From the NCBI GenBank assembly GCA_017435385.1, contig JAFSFB010000002.1:1-36085 (forward strand): a stretch of DNA of 36,085 nt. The letters run 5' to 3'. Below the pieces are notes generated by a model. That model did not search any database. It had not been told where the DNA came from and saw only the letters and a list, made by a program, of their open reading frames with translations. The first letter of the stretch is position 1; every line of letters starts with the position of its first letter. A program made the translations under genes and the position numbers. This DNA is from Clostridia bacterium. Its GTDB lineage: Bacteria; Bacillota; Clostridia; Oscillospirales; Acutalibacteraceae. Positions 8,083 through 16,459 of this stretch are shown piece after piece.

Positions 8083-9009
8083 TTATTTAACCCACTTGGC
8101 AACGGCTGCTTCAACGAGCGAAACGACCTTGTCAACGATTACCCCGTCACCTTCGGCAAGGTTAAGAAGAGGCGCTCTGACTCCGCCGAGTTCAAGTCCG
8201 TACATTTTATTGATCGCCGCCTTAGCTGTGGCATACATGTTACCCTTGGTTGAGCACATTGTATAGATAACCTCGTCAATATCGTCCTGCAGAGCACCTG
8301 CGTTCGCAAAGTCACCGCTTTCGACAAGCTGATTAAGCTTTACGAAAAGCTCGGGCATAACGCCGTAGGTTCCTCCGATACCGCCGTCGGCACCGATAAG
8401 TCTGCCGCCGACAAACTGCTCATCGGGACCGTTGAATACGATGATATCTTTGCCGTTGATCTTAGCCTGTCTTTTGAACATCTGGATATCCTGAATGGGC
8501 ATCGAGGAATTCTTGACTCCGATAACCTTAGGATTCTTGAGCATTTCGTCAAACAGACTGAGAGTCAGCGCAACGCCCGCAAGCTGAGGAATGTTATAGA
8601 TAACAAAATCAGTATCGGGTGCAGCCGCAGAAATATCGTTCCAATATTTTGCGATCGCTTTTTCGGGAAGTCTGAAATAGATCGGAGGAATAGCCGCAAT
8701 GGCATCAACTCCGAGCGACTGAGCATGGCGGGCAAGCTCACAGCTGTCCTTCGTATTGTTGCAGGCAACATGGGCAATAATAGCGATCCTGCCCTTTGCA
8801 ACCTCCATAACAGCCTCAAGCGTCTGCATTCTCTCTTCAACGCTCAGATAGATGCATTCGCCGGAAGATCCGCCGACATAAAGACCTGCAACACCTTTTT
8901 CGATAAGATGCTCAACAAATTTTTTCGTAGCCTCAGCGGAAACATTTCCGTCAGCATCGTAGCATGCATAAAACGCAGGAAATATTCCTTTATACTTGTT
9001 AAGACTCAT
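8083..9009 (-). CDS. nanA: N-acetylneuraminate lyase-like class I aldolase (DHDPS/NAL superfamily)
   Basis: This probable N-acetylneuraminate lyase splits sialic acid into N-acetylmannosamine and pyruvate. The 308-residue TIM barrel has the carboxylate-binding loop VGGSSGE (45-51), the proton-relay tyrosine in FVIYNIPQ (Tyr138) and the Schiff-base lysine in VIGVKNSS (Lys166). The Tyr and Lys positions match E. coli NanA almost exactly, and GGTYGVMPEL resembles the NAL sugar-side loop. No nanE, nanK or sialic acid transporter is nearby, so another keto-acid substrate of the superfamily is possible. Its ATG follows GGGAGG. A near-consensus promoter lies about 50 bp upstream. Confidence 0.83.
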   Translation of the reverse strand: MSLNKYKGIFPAFYACYDADGNVSAEATKKFVEHLIEKGVAGLYVGGSSGECIYLSVEERMQTLEAVMEVAKGRIAIIAHVACNNTKDSCELARHAQSLGVDAIAAIPPIYFRLPEKAIAKYWNDISAAAPDTDFVIYNIPQLAGVALTLSLFDEMLKNPKVIGVKNSSMPIQDIQMFKRQAKINGKDIIVFNGPDEQFVGGRLIGADGGIGGTYGVMPELFVKLNQLVESGDFANAGALQDDIDEVIYTMCSTKGNMYATAKAAINKMYGLELGGVRAPLLNLAEGDGVIVDKVVSLVEAAVAKWVK

Positions 9010-9059
9010 GATTTTTTCCTCCCGTGGATTTCCTTTTCAGGAAAGTTTTTTACGAGCGA

Positions 9060-9089
9060 ATTATACTACAACAGACCACCGATTGTCAA
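9060..9089 (-). promoter_or_regulatory. Promoter of the NAL-like gene
   Basis: The minus strand carries TTGACA (9089-9084), an 18-base spacer and TATAAT (9065-9060), a full-consensus match in both boxes. A small hairpin with TTTCC/GGAAA arms (about 9048-9032) lies in the short leader. Confidence 0.85.
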
Positions 9090-9170
9090 CAGAATTGCAA
9101 GCCAAAAAGCATGCGGAAACAAGAAAAAACCGTCGGACAGCATATGTGTTTAACGAACCGTAAACTGATT

Positions 9171-9563
9171 TCAGCAGATTTCCAGAAGTCTGAAGCCGAT
9201 TATCTCATCCTCCACCGCTTCGCATCTGTAATCCGTGCTTTCATAGACAGAATAAACAAGCTCGAGCTTCAGCATGAGAGTTGCGGTAATGTTTTCGATC
9301 CCGAAGCGGCTGATAAATTCATCAAGAACATCACCGCTCATATAGATACTCACATATTCGCTGTATTTTCTTTCTTCCTCTGAACCGATTTTTCCTCTGA
9401 CTCTGACCGTATCTCCAACGGGCATGCCGAGAGCTCTGACGATATCCAGCGATTCTCTGTAAAGATCGGACTCATCCAGAACCAGCTCCGCTTCAAACTG
9501 AACTCCGTTATAGCAAGCAGGTCTGAGAAGCATCGTTTTAAATTCCGTAAATGTTTTTTTCAT
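9171..9563 (-). CDS. Uncharacterised 130-residue protein
   Basis: I do not recognise a family. The ATG at 9563 has an ideal GGAGG 8 bases upstream and lies 19 bp after the stop of the membrane zinc peptidase gene, so the two are probably co-transcribed. The 130-residue product is acidic and soluble. It contains a segment MPVGDTVRVRGKIGSEEERK (about 48-67) with a beta-barrel-like look, and later FRLLEIC at the end. There is no signal peptide or membrane segment. A longer in-frame start at 9656 overlaps the upstream gene and has no better ribosome site. The partner role to the peptidase is inference. Confidence 0.72.
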   Translation of the reverse strand: MKKTFTEFKTMLLRPACYNGVQFEAELVLDESDLYRESLDIVRALGMPVGDTVRVRGKIGSEEERKYSEYVSIYMSGDVLDEFISRFGIENITATLMLKLELVYSVYESTDYRCEAVEDEIIGFRLLEIC

Positions 9564-9582
9564 TGTTTTTTCCTCCGTTAAA

Positions 9583-10656
9583 TCATTTGTTTTTATCAGT
9601 AAGATATTTTTTTGCCTGTTCAAAATAGAATTCCGCCTTCTTCTCGCTGTAAGCACGGCTGTCAGCTTCTACGGTCTGACTCTCATATTCGTCAAAGCCG
9701 TCTTTGCTCGCCTGCTTATAATCGTCGAGATTTTCATAGTATTTTCGGACATCATCAAAAATTCCGAGCTGCTGATATTCCTTATCAAGAGAGAGATAAG
9801 CATCGGCAACATCATGCTGATACGCATGGCGCACCTCGTGGCAAAGGGTAATGACTGCCTGCTCCGCATCATCATCGGCAATAACATTTGAATTGATCGT
9901 AACTGTATGGGTTTTATGGTTATATGTTCCGTAGGTTGAGAAGCCGAGAGGCTCTGAGCAGACAAGAACCTCGTGAGAGATTCCCTGCTGAGTTTTTTCG
10001 ACATTTGCAAGAGTCTGAAGAACATCAAGTCTTTTTTTCGATGAAAGCTTTTCCCATTCGGATTCATCAATGCCCGAAATAACAGGCATGCTTTCCGAAA
10101 GAACCGCCTGCTTGTTTTCCGCAACCGTTTCGGTCGGCTCAACAGCAGGAACAACAGAGGGAACGCCGAATGCATTCAGAACATAGATATATCCGATAAG
10201 AACCGAAAAGCCGACCGCCGCAACGCATTTCATTCCGAGCGCACAGTGATACAGCCTGTTTTTAATGACCTTCATGACCTGCTCAAAATCATCACGCTTT
10301 ATCTTTCTGACGATAACCGCAAGGCAATATAAAAAGCATACCGCCATAACCGCAATCTCAAGAATTGAAATGAGCAGAAAATGGGCGTCGTCATATGCCA
10401 TCAGAGAATATATTCCGAAAGGCAGAACAGTATTTGTGATAAGCGAAACATAGTTGCGCCTGCGTTTATATGTCAGAAGATATGTTACAACAAAGCATAC
10501 TCCGCATATAATCCAGAGGATCGCTTTTGACTCATTGAAGGTTCTGAACAAAAGACATCGAAAGACCGTCGGACGGTAGACAAGCATCCCCCACAGCATG
10601 CAGACAACAGAGAGAAAAAAATAGTATTTCGGAGATAAGGTATTGACATTCCTCAT
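9583..10656 (-). CDS. Membrane-anchored zincin metallopeptidase (putative)
   Basis: The 357-residue protein has about five N-terminal membrane helices (roughly 12-28, 46-62, 71-88, 92-114 and 139-161). Positive charges (TYKRRRNY, VRKIKRDD) put the C-terminal domain outside the cell. A Pro/Glu linker leads to a domain with HEVRHAYQHD, a match to HExxH (His273, Glu274, His277). EADSRAY is about 55 residues later, where Glu330 could be the third zinc ligand. This fits a gluzincin-type peptidase, but the family is not one I can name. AAAGGAAG precedes the ATG at 10656. An upstream in-frame ATG at 10692 lacks a ribosome site. The substrate is unknown. Confidence 0.74.
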   Translation of the reverse strand: MRNVNTLSPKYYFFLSVVCMLWGMLVYRPTVFRCLLFRTFNESKAILWIICGVCFVVTYLLTYKRRRNYVSLITNTVLPFGIYSLMAYDDAHFLLISILEIAVMAVCFLYCLAVIVRKIKRDDFEQVMKVIKNRLYHCALGMKCVAAVGFSVLIGYIYVLNAFGVPSVVPAVEPTETVAENKQAVLSESMPVISGIDESEWEKLSSKKRLDVLQTLANVEKTQQGISHEVLVCSEPLGFSTYGTYNHKTHTVTINSNVIADDDAEQAVITLCHEVRHAYQHDVADAYLSLDKEYQQLGIFDDVRKYYENLDDYKQASKDGFDEYESQTVEADSRAYSEKKAEFYFEQAKKYLTDKNK

Positions 10657-10697
10657 TGTTACACTTCCTTTATTTAAATATGGTTTATTCATTCAAA

Positions 10698-10718
10698 AGC
10701 CGTTCCTGCAGCACGGCT
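10698..10718 (-). terminator. Short hairpin upstream of the zincin gene
   Basis: AGCCGT and ACGGCT form a 6-bp stem with a 9-base loop, followed on the minus strand by TTTT. It lies 42 bp before the zincin start and could be a second terminator for the vWA gene or part of the zincin leader. I see no strong promoter in 10657-10776. Confidence 0.4.
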
Positions 10719-10776
10719 CATTCGTTAAAACTATTTTTTCTCCGTTTTTTCGCATTTTATTACAAAAAAGTATATT

Positions 10777-10808
10777 GAAAGCCCGCCGATGACGAACGGC
10801 GGGCTTTC
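10777..10808 (-). terminator. Terminator of the vWA gene
   Basis: A perfect 12-bp GC-rich stem (GAAAGCCCGCCG against CGGCGGGCTTTC) has an 8-base loop, 11 bases after the vWA stop. The downstream side is A/T-rich with a T-run 8 bases later. Confidence 0.82.
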
Positions 10809-10818
10809 GGGTTATTCC

Positions 10819-11472
10819 TTATTGCTTTTTTCCTCTTCTCCTGTAGTCCTCATTGATCTCCTCGCTCCACTTTTCCGACATCGGCTCATCCATCCTGAAT
10901 CTGCACAGCATCTTTGACACCGCAGAATATACGACTCCCGTGCCCTCTTTGTCGGCGTTATAGTTGACCGCTCTGTCTGCATTGATACCGTATCTCGAGG
11001 CAGTTTCAACCGCATCGATATTCGCTCCGATGAAAACAAATTCCCAACCGTATTTTTTCTTCTGTCTTTCGATCATTTCTTTTACCTTGTCACTTGTATA
11101 TCTGCGGCTTGCATTTTCCATTCCGTCAGTTGTGATAATGAACATCGTTTTTTCGGGAACATCTTCCGCTCTCGCATATTTGTGGATATTCCCGATATGG
11201 TGAATCGCTCCACCGAGAGCATCAAGAAGAGCGGTACAGCCCCTTACGGTATAATCCCTGTCCGTCATGGGCTTTATCTCAGAGAGCCTTACTCTGTCAT
11301 GGATGACCTCGGATTCATCATCGAAAAGCACGGTCGAAACATAACATCTGCCGTCCTGCTTTTTCTGTTTTTCGATCATGGCGTTGAAGCCGCCGATCGT
11401 GTCGCTCTCAAGCCCTGCCATCGAGCCGCTTCTGTCAAGGATAAATACAAGCTCCGTCAAGTTGTTTTTCAT
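10819..11472 (-). CDS. von Willebrand factor A domain protein
   Basis: This 217-residue protein is a single vWA domain with an intact metal-ion-dependent adhesion site. It has DRSGSM near the N-terminus (Asp13, Ser15, Ser17), a threonine in GCTALLDALGG near 92, and the aspartate in ITTDGMENAS near 127. There is no signal peptide, so it acts in the cytoplasm. It resembles TerY-like and other bacterial vWA proteins that organise complexes with phosphatases, kinases or ATPases. A GGAGG site precedes the ATG. A TATAAT lies at 11535-11530 on the minus strand without a good -35 box. It sits 104 bp downstream of the Spx-like gene. Its partner is not identified. Confidence 0.9.
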   Translation of the reverse strand: MKNNLTELVFILDRSGSMAGLESDTIGGFNAMIEKQKKQDGRCYVSTVLFDDESEVIHDRVRLSEIKPMTDRDYTVRGCTALLDALGGAIHHIGNIHKYARAEDVPEKTMFIITTDGMENASRRYTSDKVKEMIERQKKKYGWEFVFIGANIDAVETASRYGINADRAVNYNADKEGTGVVYSAVSKMLCRFRMDEPMSEKWSEEINEDYRRRGKKQ

Positions 11473-11561
11473 CTGTCATTCCTCCAAAAAAATAATGTGA
11501 TTGTTTGGCTTTTTGAACCTTACAACCACATTATAGCGTCATATCCGATTGAATTGGTCGC

Positions 11562-11575
11562 TTGTCAGGTGACAA
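11562..11575. promoter_or_regulatory. Inverted repeat between the Spx-like and vWA genes
   Basis: TTGTCA and TGACAA face each other across 2 bases, directly after the stop of the Spx-like gene and upstream of the vWA gene. It could be an operator. No function is demonstrated. Confidence 0.3.
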
Positions 11576-11576
11576 A

Positions 11577-11933
11577 TCAAAGACCGAGCTTTTCTTTCCA
11601 CTCAGCCTCTCTGAAGCCGACAAGAACGAAATCCTCTCCGACAAGGATCGGTCTTTTGACAAGCATTCCGTCGCTCGCTAGAAGAGAAACCATTTCCTCA
11701 CCGTTCATGGCAGGAAGCTTGTTTTTCAGCTCCATAGATTTATAAAGCAGTCCGCTCGTGTTGAAAAACTTTTTCAGAGGAAGACCGCTGAGCTTATGCC
11801 ATTCTTCAAGCTCTGCCGCCGAAGGATTTTCGGTTTTGATATCCCTGACGGAAACATTGATGCCGTTTTCTTCAAGCCATTTTTTTGCTTTCATGCAGGT
11901 AGTGCACTTCGGATAACACACAAAATTCATCAT
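11577..11933 (-). CDS. ArsC/Spx-family thioredoxin-fold protein
   Basis: This protein of about 118 residues belongs to the arsenate-reductase-related family (Spx, YffB, ArsC). It begins with a CxxC redox pair in CYPKCTTCMKAKKWLEENGI and has LSGLPLKKFFNTSG and a late VKRPILVGEDFVLVGF, the usual family pattern with its Arg-Pro. The CTTC motif fits Spx/YffB-like members rather than ArsC with a single Cys. Thiol-based redox sensing or reduction is the likely role. The ribosome site GGGAG in the end of the macro gene favours the ATG at 11933. The two genes abut, so they are translationally coupled. Confidence 0.85.
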   Translation of the reverse strand: MMNFVCYPKCTTCMKAKKWLEENGINVSVRDIKTENPSAAELEEWHKLSGLPLKKFFNTSGLLYKSMELKNKLPAMNGEEMVSLLASDGMLVKRPILVGEDFVLVGFREAEWKEKLGL

Positions 11934-11935
11934 AA

Positions 11936-12988
11936 TCACGCTCCCAGCAGACTCTGGTCAAAAGCAAACAGAGCCTCGTTAATTTCAAAAATATTGTATA
12001 TCCCGTTTGAAATAAAATATTCGATTATCACATCGAACTTATTGCTTCTGGAAAGAGCGAAGCCCGCTTTTTTAAGAAAATCCTCGGTTTCGGAGAAGGT
12101 CAGCTCAAGAGATATCGCCAGAGCGATCGCCGTCTGCTTGCTCGGTCTGTAGTTCCTGTCGCTTCTGATTTTCGAGAAAAGCTTTCGGTCAATGTTTGCT
12201 TTTTTATAGCATTCAACATCGGTCATTCCCTTTTCATCGATATACATAAAAAGAGTTTCCGAAAAGCTTTTATCCATGTTTTTCAGCATATCGTCAAGAC
12301 TCGGAGCTTCTGATGCGCATACCGTCGGAGCTGACAGACATTCTGATTCATCGGCATACTCATAACCGTCATCCATACTGAAGCGTGTTTCACGGTTTTT
12401 ATTCAGAAGCAAGGAACGGCTCTTTCTCCTGTCTTCTCTGACATTTAAGAAACGGGCATGACGGTCAACATAATTATCGTCAATAAAGGACTGAACGGCA
12501 GAAAACAGTTTTTTGCTTATCCCGAACGATTCCTTATCATAAACGACAAGGCGGATATCCATTTCATTTTCCGAAAGGAAATCACCGATAACCGTTGTTG
12601 CAATTCTGAGCGCTGTTTCCTTCGGGAATCCGTAAGTTCCCGATGAAATGAGCGGAAACGCAACAGATCCGCAGCCGTTTTCTTTTGCGAGCCTCAGGCA
12701 GTCTTTATAACACGAAGCCAGAAGCTCCTCCGGATTCTCAGCCTCATTGAAATCAGGACCCGCCGTATGAATGATATATTTGCACAAAAGGTTAAATCCC
12801 GAGGTTATTTTTGCCTTGCCGACCTCGCAGCCGCCGAGAGCCTCGCACGCCTTCAGAAGCCCCTCGCCCGCCGCCTTGTGAATCAACAAATCCGTTCCGC
12901 CGTCGGGACGCAGATAGCGGTTTGACGGGTTTACTATTGCATCAACCCTTATTTTCGTAATATCCTGACGGATAATTTTAAGCGGCAT
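11936..12988 (-). CDS. Macro domain protein with C-terminal helical (HTH-like) domain
   Basis: Macro domains bind or hydrolyse ADP-ribose-type ligands. The 350-residue protein has the macro fold at about 1-165: DAIVNPSN (residues 16-23), GGTDLLIHKAAG, IIHTAGP, and the phosphate loop PLISSGTYGFP. A variable linker follows. The C-terminal region (about 260-346) is all-helical with RPSKQTAIALAISLELTFSE, like a Cro/XRE-type helix-turn-helix unit. This tail recurs on macro proteins of Clostridia. Whether it binds DNA is not known. A strong GGGAGGTGA site precedes the ATG, and a consensus promoter lies 29-57 bp upstream. It forms an operon with the Spx-like gene. There is no DarT-like toxin beside it. 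Confidence 0.9.
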   Translation of the reverse strand: MPLKIIRQDITKIRVDAIVNPSNRYLRPDGGTDLLIHKAAGEGLLKACEALGGCEVGKAKITSGFNLLCKYIIHTAGPDFNEAENPEELLASCYKDCLRLAKENGCGSVAFPLISSGTYGFPKETALRIATTVIGDFLSENEMDIRLVVYDKESFGISKKLFSAVQSFIDDNYVDRHARFLNVREDRRKSRSLLLNKNRETRFSMDDGYEYADESECLSAPTVCASEAPSLDDMLKNMDKSFSETLFMYIDEKGMTDVECYKKANIDRKLFSKIRSDRNYRPSKQTAIALAISLELTFSETEDFLKKAGFALSRSNKFDVIIEYFISNGIYNIFEINEALFAFDQSLLGA

Positions 12989-13016
12989 ACGCTCACCTCC
13001 CTCGTTCTTCCGCTAT

Positions 13017-13045
13017 ATTATATCATTATTATCCGAGAGTTTCAA
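13017..13045 (-). promoter_or_regulatory. Promoter of the macro-domain operon
   Basis: The minus strand carries TTGAAA (13045-13040), a 17-base spacer and TATAAT (13022-13017). Confidence 0.85.
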
Positions 13046-13058
13046 CCGTGTGAAAAGC

Positions 13059-13088
13059 TCCCCTCCGAAGCACATGCCTCGGAGGGGA
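13059..13088 (-). terminator. Terminator of the minus-strand GH38 gene
   Basis: CCCCTCCGA and TCGGAGGGG form a GC-rich stem with a 10-base loop, extended by one T-A pair. It sits 14 bp after the alpha-mannosidase stop and just before the macro promoter. The following minus-strand sequence, GAGCTTTTC, is a weak U-tract. Confidence 0.82.
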
Positions 13089-13102
13089 TGATTGAATGCT
13101 TA

Positions 13103-16100
13103 TTATTTTACTTTAACCTTGTAGCACTTGATCTCAAAGGGCTTGATCTCAAAGCTCATGGTCTTGCCGTCTGCGATATCTGCGGCAACATCCTCACGCT
13201 CAAGGAGATTACATTCGGCAACGCTTGCAATTTCAGCGAAGAACTCAACATTGACCGCTGTTCTTCTGCCTGACTTTTCAACGAAGCGAACGATATATGC
13301 ATCCTCGTCCTCGCACTTCTTGACAGCTTCAAGAGTAACGTTTCTGCCGTCAACGCTGATGAAGGAAGCGCTTTCCTCACCCTTTGCATCCGCCGCAATT
13401 TCAACGGGAAGCATGGGATTGTTGATCTCAAGACCTCTGACGAGAGTTTCGGCATCCTTCCAGCCGCCTGCATGCGGATAGAGAGAATATGTGAAATAGT
13501 GATCGCCTCTGTCGGATTTCGGGTCGGGATTCATGGGAGCCTTGAGAAGAGTGATGATCATTCTCTGCTCGTTTACCTCGTAGCCGTACTTGCAGTCGTT
13601 GAGGATTGAAAGACCGTAGCCGTCCTCAGACATATCGATGAAGTTATGAGCGGAAACCTCAAACTTTGCCTTGTCATAGGGATTGTGGCGGTAGTTGGAG
13701 CTTTCGATCGTTGCATAAGCGATATCTCTGGTGAACTTCTGAGCCTTGATGTCAACATCGAATCCGACCTTGAGAAGCTTCTCCTGCTCGTGCCAGCTGA
13801 TAAAGGTATCGAAATCGATTCTGTCAAGCTCATTATAGATAATGATATTCTGCCTGAGAGTTGATTTCATGATATTCTTTGCGATCGTTACACATGTGAA
13901 TACATCGCCGGCAACAACGCTTTCAACCTTGCCTGCTTCCGTTTCAAACTCACGGTCGGTATAGGTTGCAACGATATCCCATGCATCGTACTTGCCGGGG
14001 AGGTCTTCGTAAATGCGGAAAACATTGCCCTTGCCTTCGAGAACCTCACGGTTATTCTTCTTATCGAAGATCGAAACGAGCTCTGCGGATGCATCGAACT
14101 TCAGGCTGAAGTTTGCATTTTCAACATCAGCGCAGTCAACTGCCTTTGCCTGAACAACGGCGGCATCCTTTGTGTAATATACTTTATAACCTACTGCAGG
14201 AACATCCTTTGCAACGAAAACGAGAACCTTTGTGCCGTCGAGCTTTGTATAAGCCTGAACGGGAACCTTGTTGCCGTCTGCATCAAAGATCTCAACATCC
14301 TTATAGGGAAGCTCAACCTTTGAGGTTGCGCTTGTACCGAGGGAGTTGAAGAGTGCAAAGGGCTTGCCGTATTTTGCTTCGCCGCTGATGTTGCCTGCGA
14401 TCGCATTGAGAGCACCGTCACGGACCTCTTCGCCGATTGCGATGATATCCTTATAAATGTCACAAAGATCGCCGAAAACCTCGGTGATGTGTGAGCCGGG
14501 AAGCGAATCGTGGAACTGGTTTGTGAGAATCATCTGCCAGCCCTCGTTGAGCTTTTCGAGAGGATACTCAAAGCCGTATTTCATGGCGATCGAAGCGAAG
14601 ATTTCTGCCTGACGGTAGAGATTTTCGCTGTATCTGTTAAGCTTCTTGAGGAGAGCCTTCGTTGTGTGAACGCCTCTGTGCTCTTCGAGATAAAGCTCGT
14701 CTTTCCAGGTGGGAATGTTGGTGTCGGTTGCCTTAGCCTTCATTCTTGCAAGCGAATCCTCAATCTTGCTGGGCTTGGTTTCGGGAAGACCGGGGAAGCT
14801 CTTATAACGCTTCGCATATTCGAGCATTTCGGTGTCAACACCGCCGCCGCCGTCACCCCAGCCGTAGCAGTACATAGACTCTCCGATTGTTGCCTTGTCG
14901 GTATATTTCTTCCAGTTCATCTTGAGCGAGTCAGCCTCGACAGTACCGATGAAATGAGTGGGAGGAACAATCGAGAATACCTTTGAGCCGTCGGGGCCTT
15001 CCCACCAGAATGTGTTATACTGCCAGGGGTTGGTGTCGTTCCAGATACCCATTTTATGGGTTACGAAATATTCAACGCCAGCCTTCTTGAGAATCTGAGG
15101 CATCGCATAGCCGTTACCGAAAACATCGGGTACCCAGCAGGTTTTGGGAGTGATGCCGAAGGTCTTTTCGGCATATCTTACGCCGTGAAGAAGCTGACGG
15201 ACAAAGGATTCACCTGAAACGAGATTACAGTCGGGCTCAACCCACATTGCGCCGATATATTCCCATCTGCCCTCTTCGATGCGCTGCTTGACCTGCTTGA
15301 AGATGTTGGGATATCTCTTCTCCATTTCGATATAAGTGGGAGCTGTGCTCTGCGAGAAGATGAAATCGGGATACTGCTCCATGAGACGGAGCATTGTTGC
15401 ATGAGTTCTGCCGAGCTTACGGACATACTCTTTATATGCCCACATGAAAACGATATCAAGGTGGGAGTTACCAACAAGCGAAAGAGTGCCTTCGGTCTTA
15501 TAGTTGGGATTGTTATAAACTCTCTCCTTGAGAACCTTCTGAGCCTCAAGAAGACCTGCCTTGAACTCGTCACCCGTTACATCAAAGTTGACATGAGTGA
15601 AGGCTTCCTTGAGAGCGCTTCTGATAAGCTCTGCAAGACCTGTGTCAAGAACGGGCATGAAGAGAGCGTTGAAGATTGCCTTGAAATCCCAGTAAACCTC
15701 TTCGATTACGGGATCGACAACTCCGATAAATGAGCAGGAAAGAGTCTTGACCGTCGACTCGTTTGAATGCCATACATAATATGATTCAATGTCGATGTCG
15801 TAATGCTCGCCTGCAACGGCTTCGTTTGAAAGAAGAACGCTGTTTCTGAACGGGTCAAGTCCCTGATAGGGCTCGCCGTTGATCGAAAGAAGGGAGTCGC
15901 CGCCGAAATAAACATTCAGAGTTACCTTCTTGCCTGCGAAACGCTCGGGAATATCGAAGGAATTCTTGAAGAATGCGCTCCAGCCGTTGTTGCCCCACTT
16001 GTCGCCGACATTGAGGTCCTTCCATTCGTCATAAAGATATTCGTAATCACCGATACCCTTATAGATGCACTCCTTCATCTTCCATGCGGGGAGCGATTCG

Positions 16101-16267
16101 ATATCGGTATAAATTCTCTTTTTAAGGGTTTTGAGCTTGACGTTGACAACATCGTCAAACGAGAAGATACCTCTCTGCTTGCCTTTTGTCGCATCACGCC
16201 AGTCATCAACATGAGCATCCATTGCGTCAAGAGCCGCAACGGCATCGAAATTTTTGATTTCTGCCAA
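13103..16267 (-). CDS. GH38 alpha-mannosidase
   Basis: This is a retaining alpha-mannosidase, probably cytoplasmic since no signal peptide is seen. At 1054 residues it resembles the long class that includes MAN2C1-type enzymes. An N-terminal beta-rich accessory region (about 1-255) precedes the catalytic domain. The zinc-site NSHLD has His269 and Asp271, and the nucleophile Asp381 is in WVPDVFGNGYAMPQI. EGRWEYIGAMWVEPD and YGWGDGGGG follow as in the family. GH38 C-terminal sandwich domains fill the rest. The start is TTG at 16267 with AAAGGA 9 bases upstream; the nearby ATG at 16274 is out of frame. Codon use is narrow, as in highly expressed genes. The gene is divergent from the HAD-GH38 pair. 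Confidence 0.92.
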   Translation of the reverse strand: MAEIKNFDAVAALDAMDAHVDDWRDATKGKQRGIFSFDDVVNVKLKTLKKRIYTDIESLPAWKMKECIYKGIGDYEYLYDEWKDLNVGDKWGNNGWSAFFKNSFDIPERFAGKKVTLNVYFGGDSLLSINGEPYQGLDPFRNSVLLSNEAVAGEHYDIDIESYYVWHSNESTVKTLSCSFIGVVDPVIEEVYWDFKAIFNALFMPVLDTGLAELIRSALKEAFTHVNFDVTGDEFKAGLLEAQKVLKERVYNNPNYKTEGTLSLVGNSHLDIVFMWAYKEYVRKLGRTHATMLRLMEQYPDFIFSQSTAPTYIEMEKRYPNIFKQVKQRIEEGRWEYIGAMWVEPDCNLVSGESFVRQLLHGVRYAEKTFGITPKTCWVPDVFGNGYAMPQILKKAGVEYFVTHKMGIWNDTNPWQYNTFWWEGPDGSKVFSIVPPTHFIGTVEADSLKMNWKKYTDKATIGESMYCYGWGDGGGGVDTEMLEYAKRYKSFPGLPETKPSKIEDSLARMKAKATDTNIPTWKDELYLEEHRGVHTTKALLKKLNRYSENLYRQAEIFASIAMKYGFEYPLEKLNEGWQMILTNQFHDSLPGSHITEVFGDLCDIYKDIIAIGEEVRDGALNAIAGNISGEAKYGKPFALFNSLGTSATSKVELPYKDVEIFDADGNKVPVQAYTKLDGTKVLVFVAKDVPAVGYKVYYTKDAAVVQAKAVDCADVENANFSLKFDASAELVSIFDKKNNREVLEGKGNVFRIYEDLPGKYDAWDIVATYTDREFETEAGKVESVVAGDVFTCVTIAKNIMKSTLRQNIIIYNELDRIDFDTFISWHEQEKLLKVGFDVDIKAQKFTRDIAYATIESSNYRHNPYDKAKFEVSAHNFIDMSEDGYGLSILNDCKYGYEVNEQRMIITLLKAPMNPDPKSDRGDHYFTYSLYPHAGGWKDAETLVRGLEINNPMLPVEIAADAKGEESASFISVDGRNVTLEAVKKCEDEDAYIVRFVEKSGRRTAVNVEFFAEIASVAECNLLEREDVAADIADGKTMSFEIKPFEIKCYKVKVK

Positions 16268-16335
16268 CTTGCATCGTCCTTTCGTTATGTGAATTTTGAT
16301 TAAGTATTAGGATTAAACCAAATTATACCACATAC

Positions 16336-16364
16336 AGTATAGCACCAAATTCTGCACATTTCAA
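16336..16364 (-). promoter_or_regulatory. Promoter of the minus-strand GH38 gene
   Basis: The minus strand carries TTGAAA (16364-16359), a 17-base spacer and TATACT (16341-16336). A second -10-like TATAAT lies 12 bases further on, without a matching -35 box. Confidence 0.68.
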
Positions 16365-16398
16365 TATAAAAAGTTTTGAAAAATATTCGTTTTTATGA

Positions 16399-16427
16399 TT
16401 TACATATTTAAACTAATGTGTTACAAT
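16399..16427 (+). promoter_or_regulatory. Promoter of the HAD-GH38 operon
   Basis: TTTACA (16399-16404), a 17-base spacer and TACAAT (16422-16427) lie 33 bp before the HAD start. It is back to back with the opposite GH38 promoter, with 34 bases between the two -35 boxes, so one regulator could act on both. Confidence 0.75.
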
Positions 16428-16459
16428 AATTTGAATTTTATTTTTGAAAGGAAATCACG

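Noticed and set aside
11936..12988. DarTG-type toxin-antitoxin system
   Set aside because: The macro protein has no neighbouring DarT-like ADP-ribosyltransferase; the adjacent genes are an Spx-like protein and, upstream, the GH38 gene.
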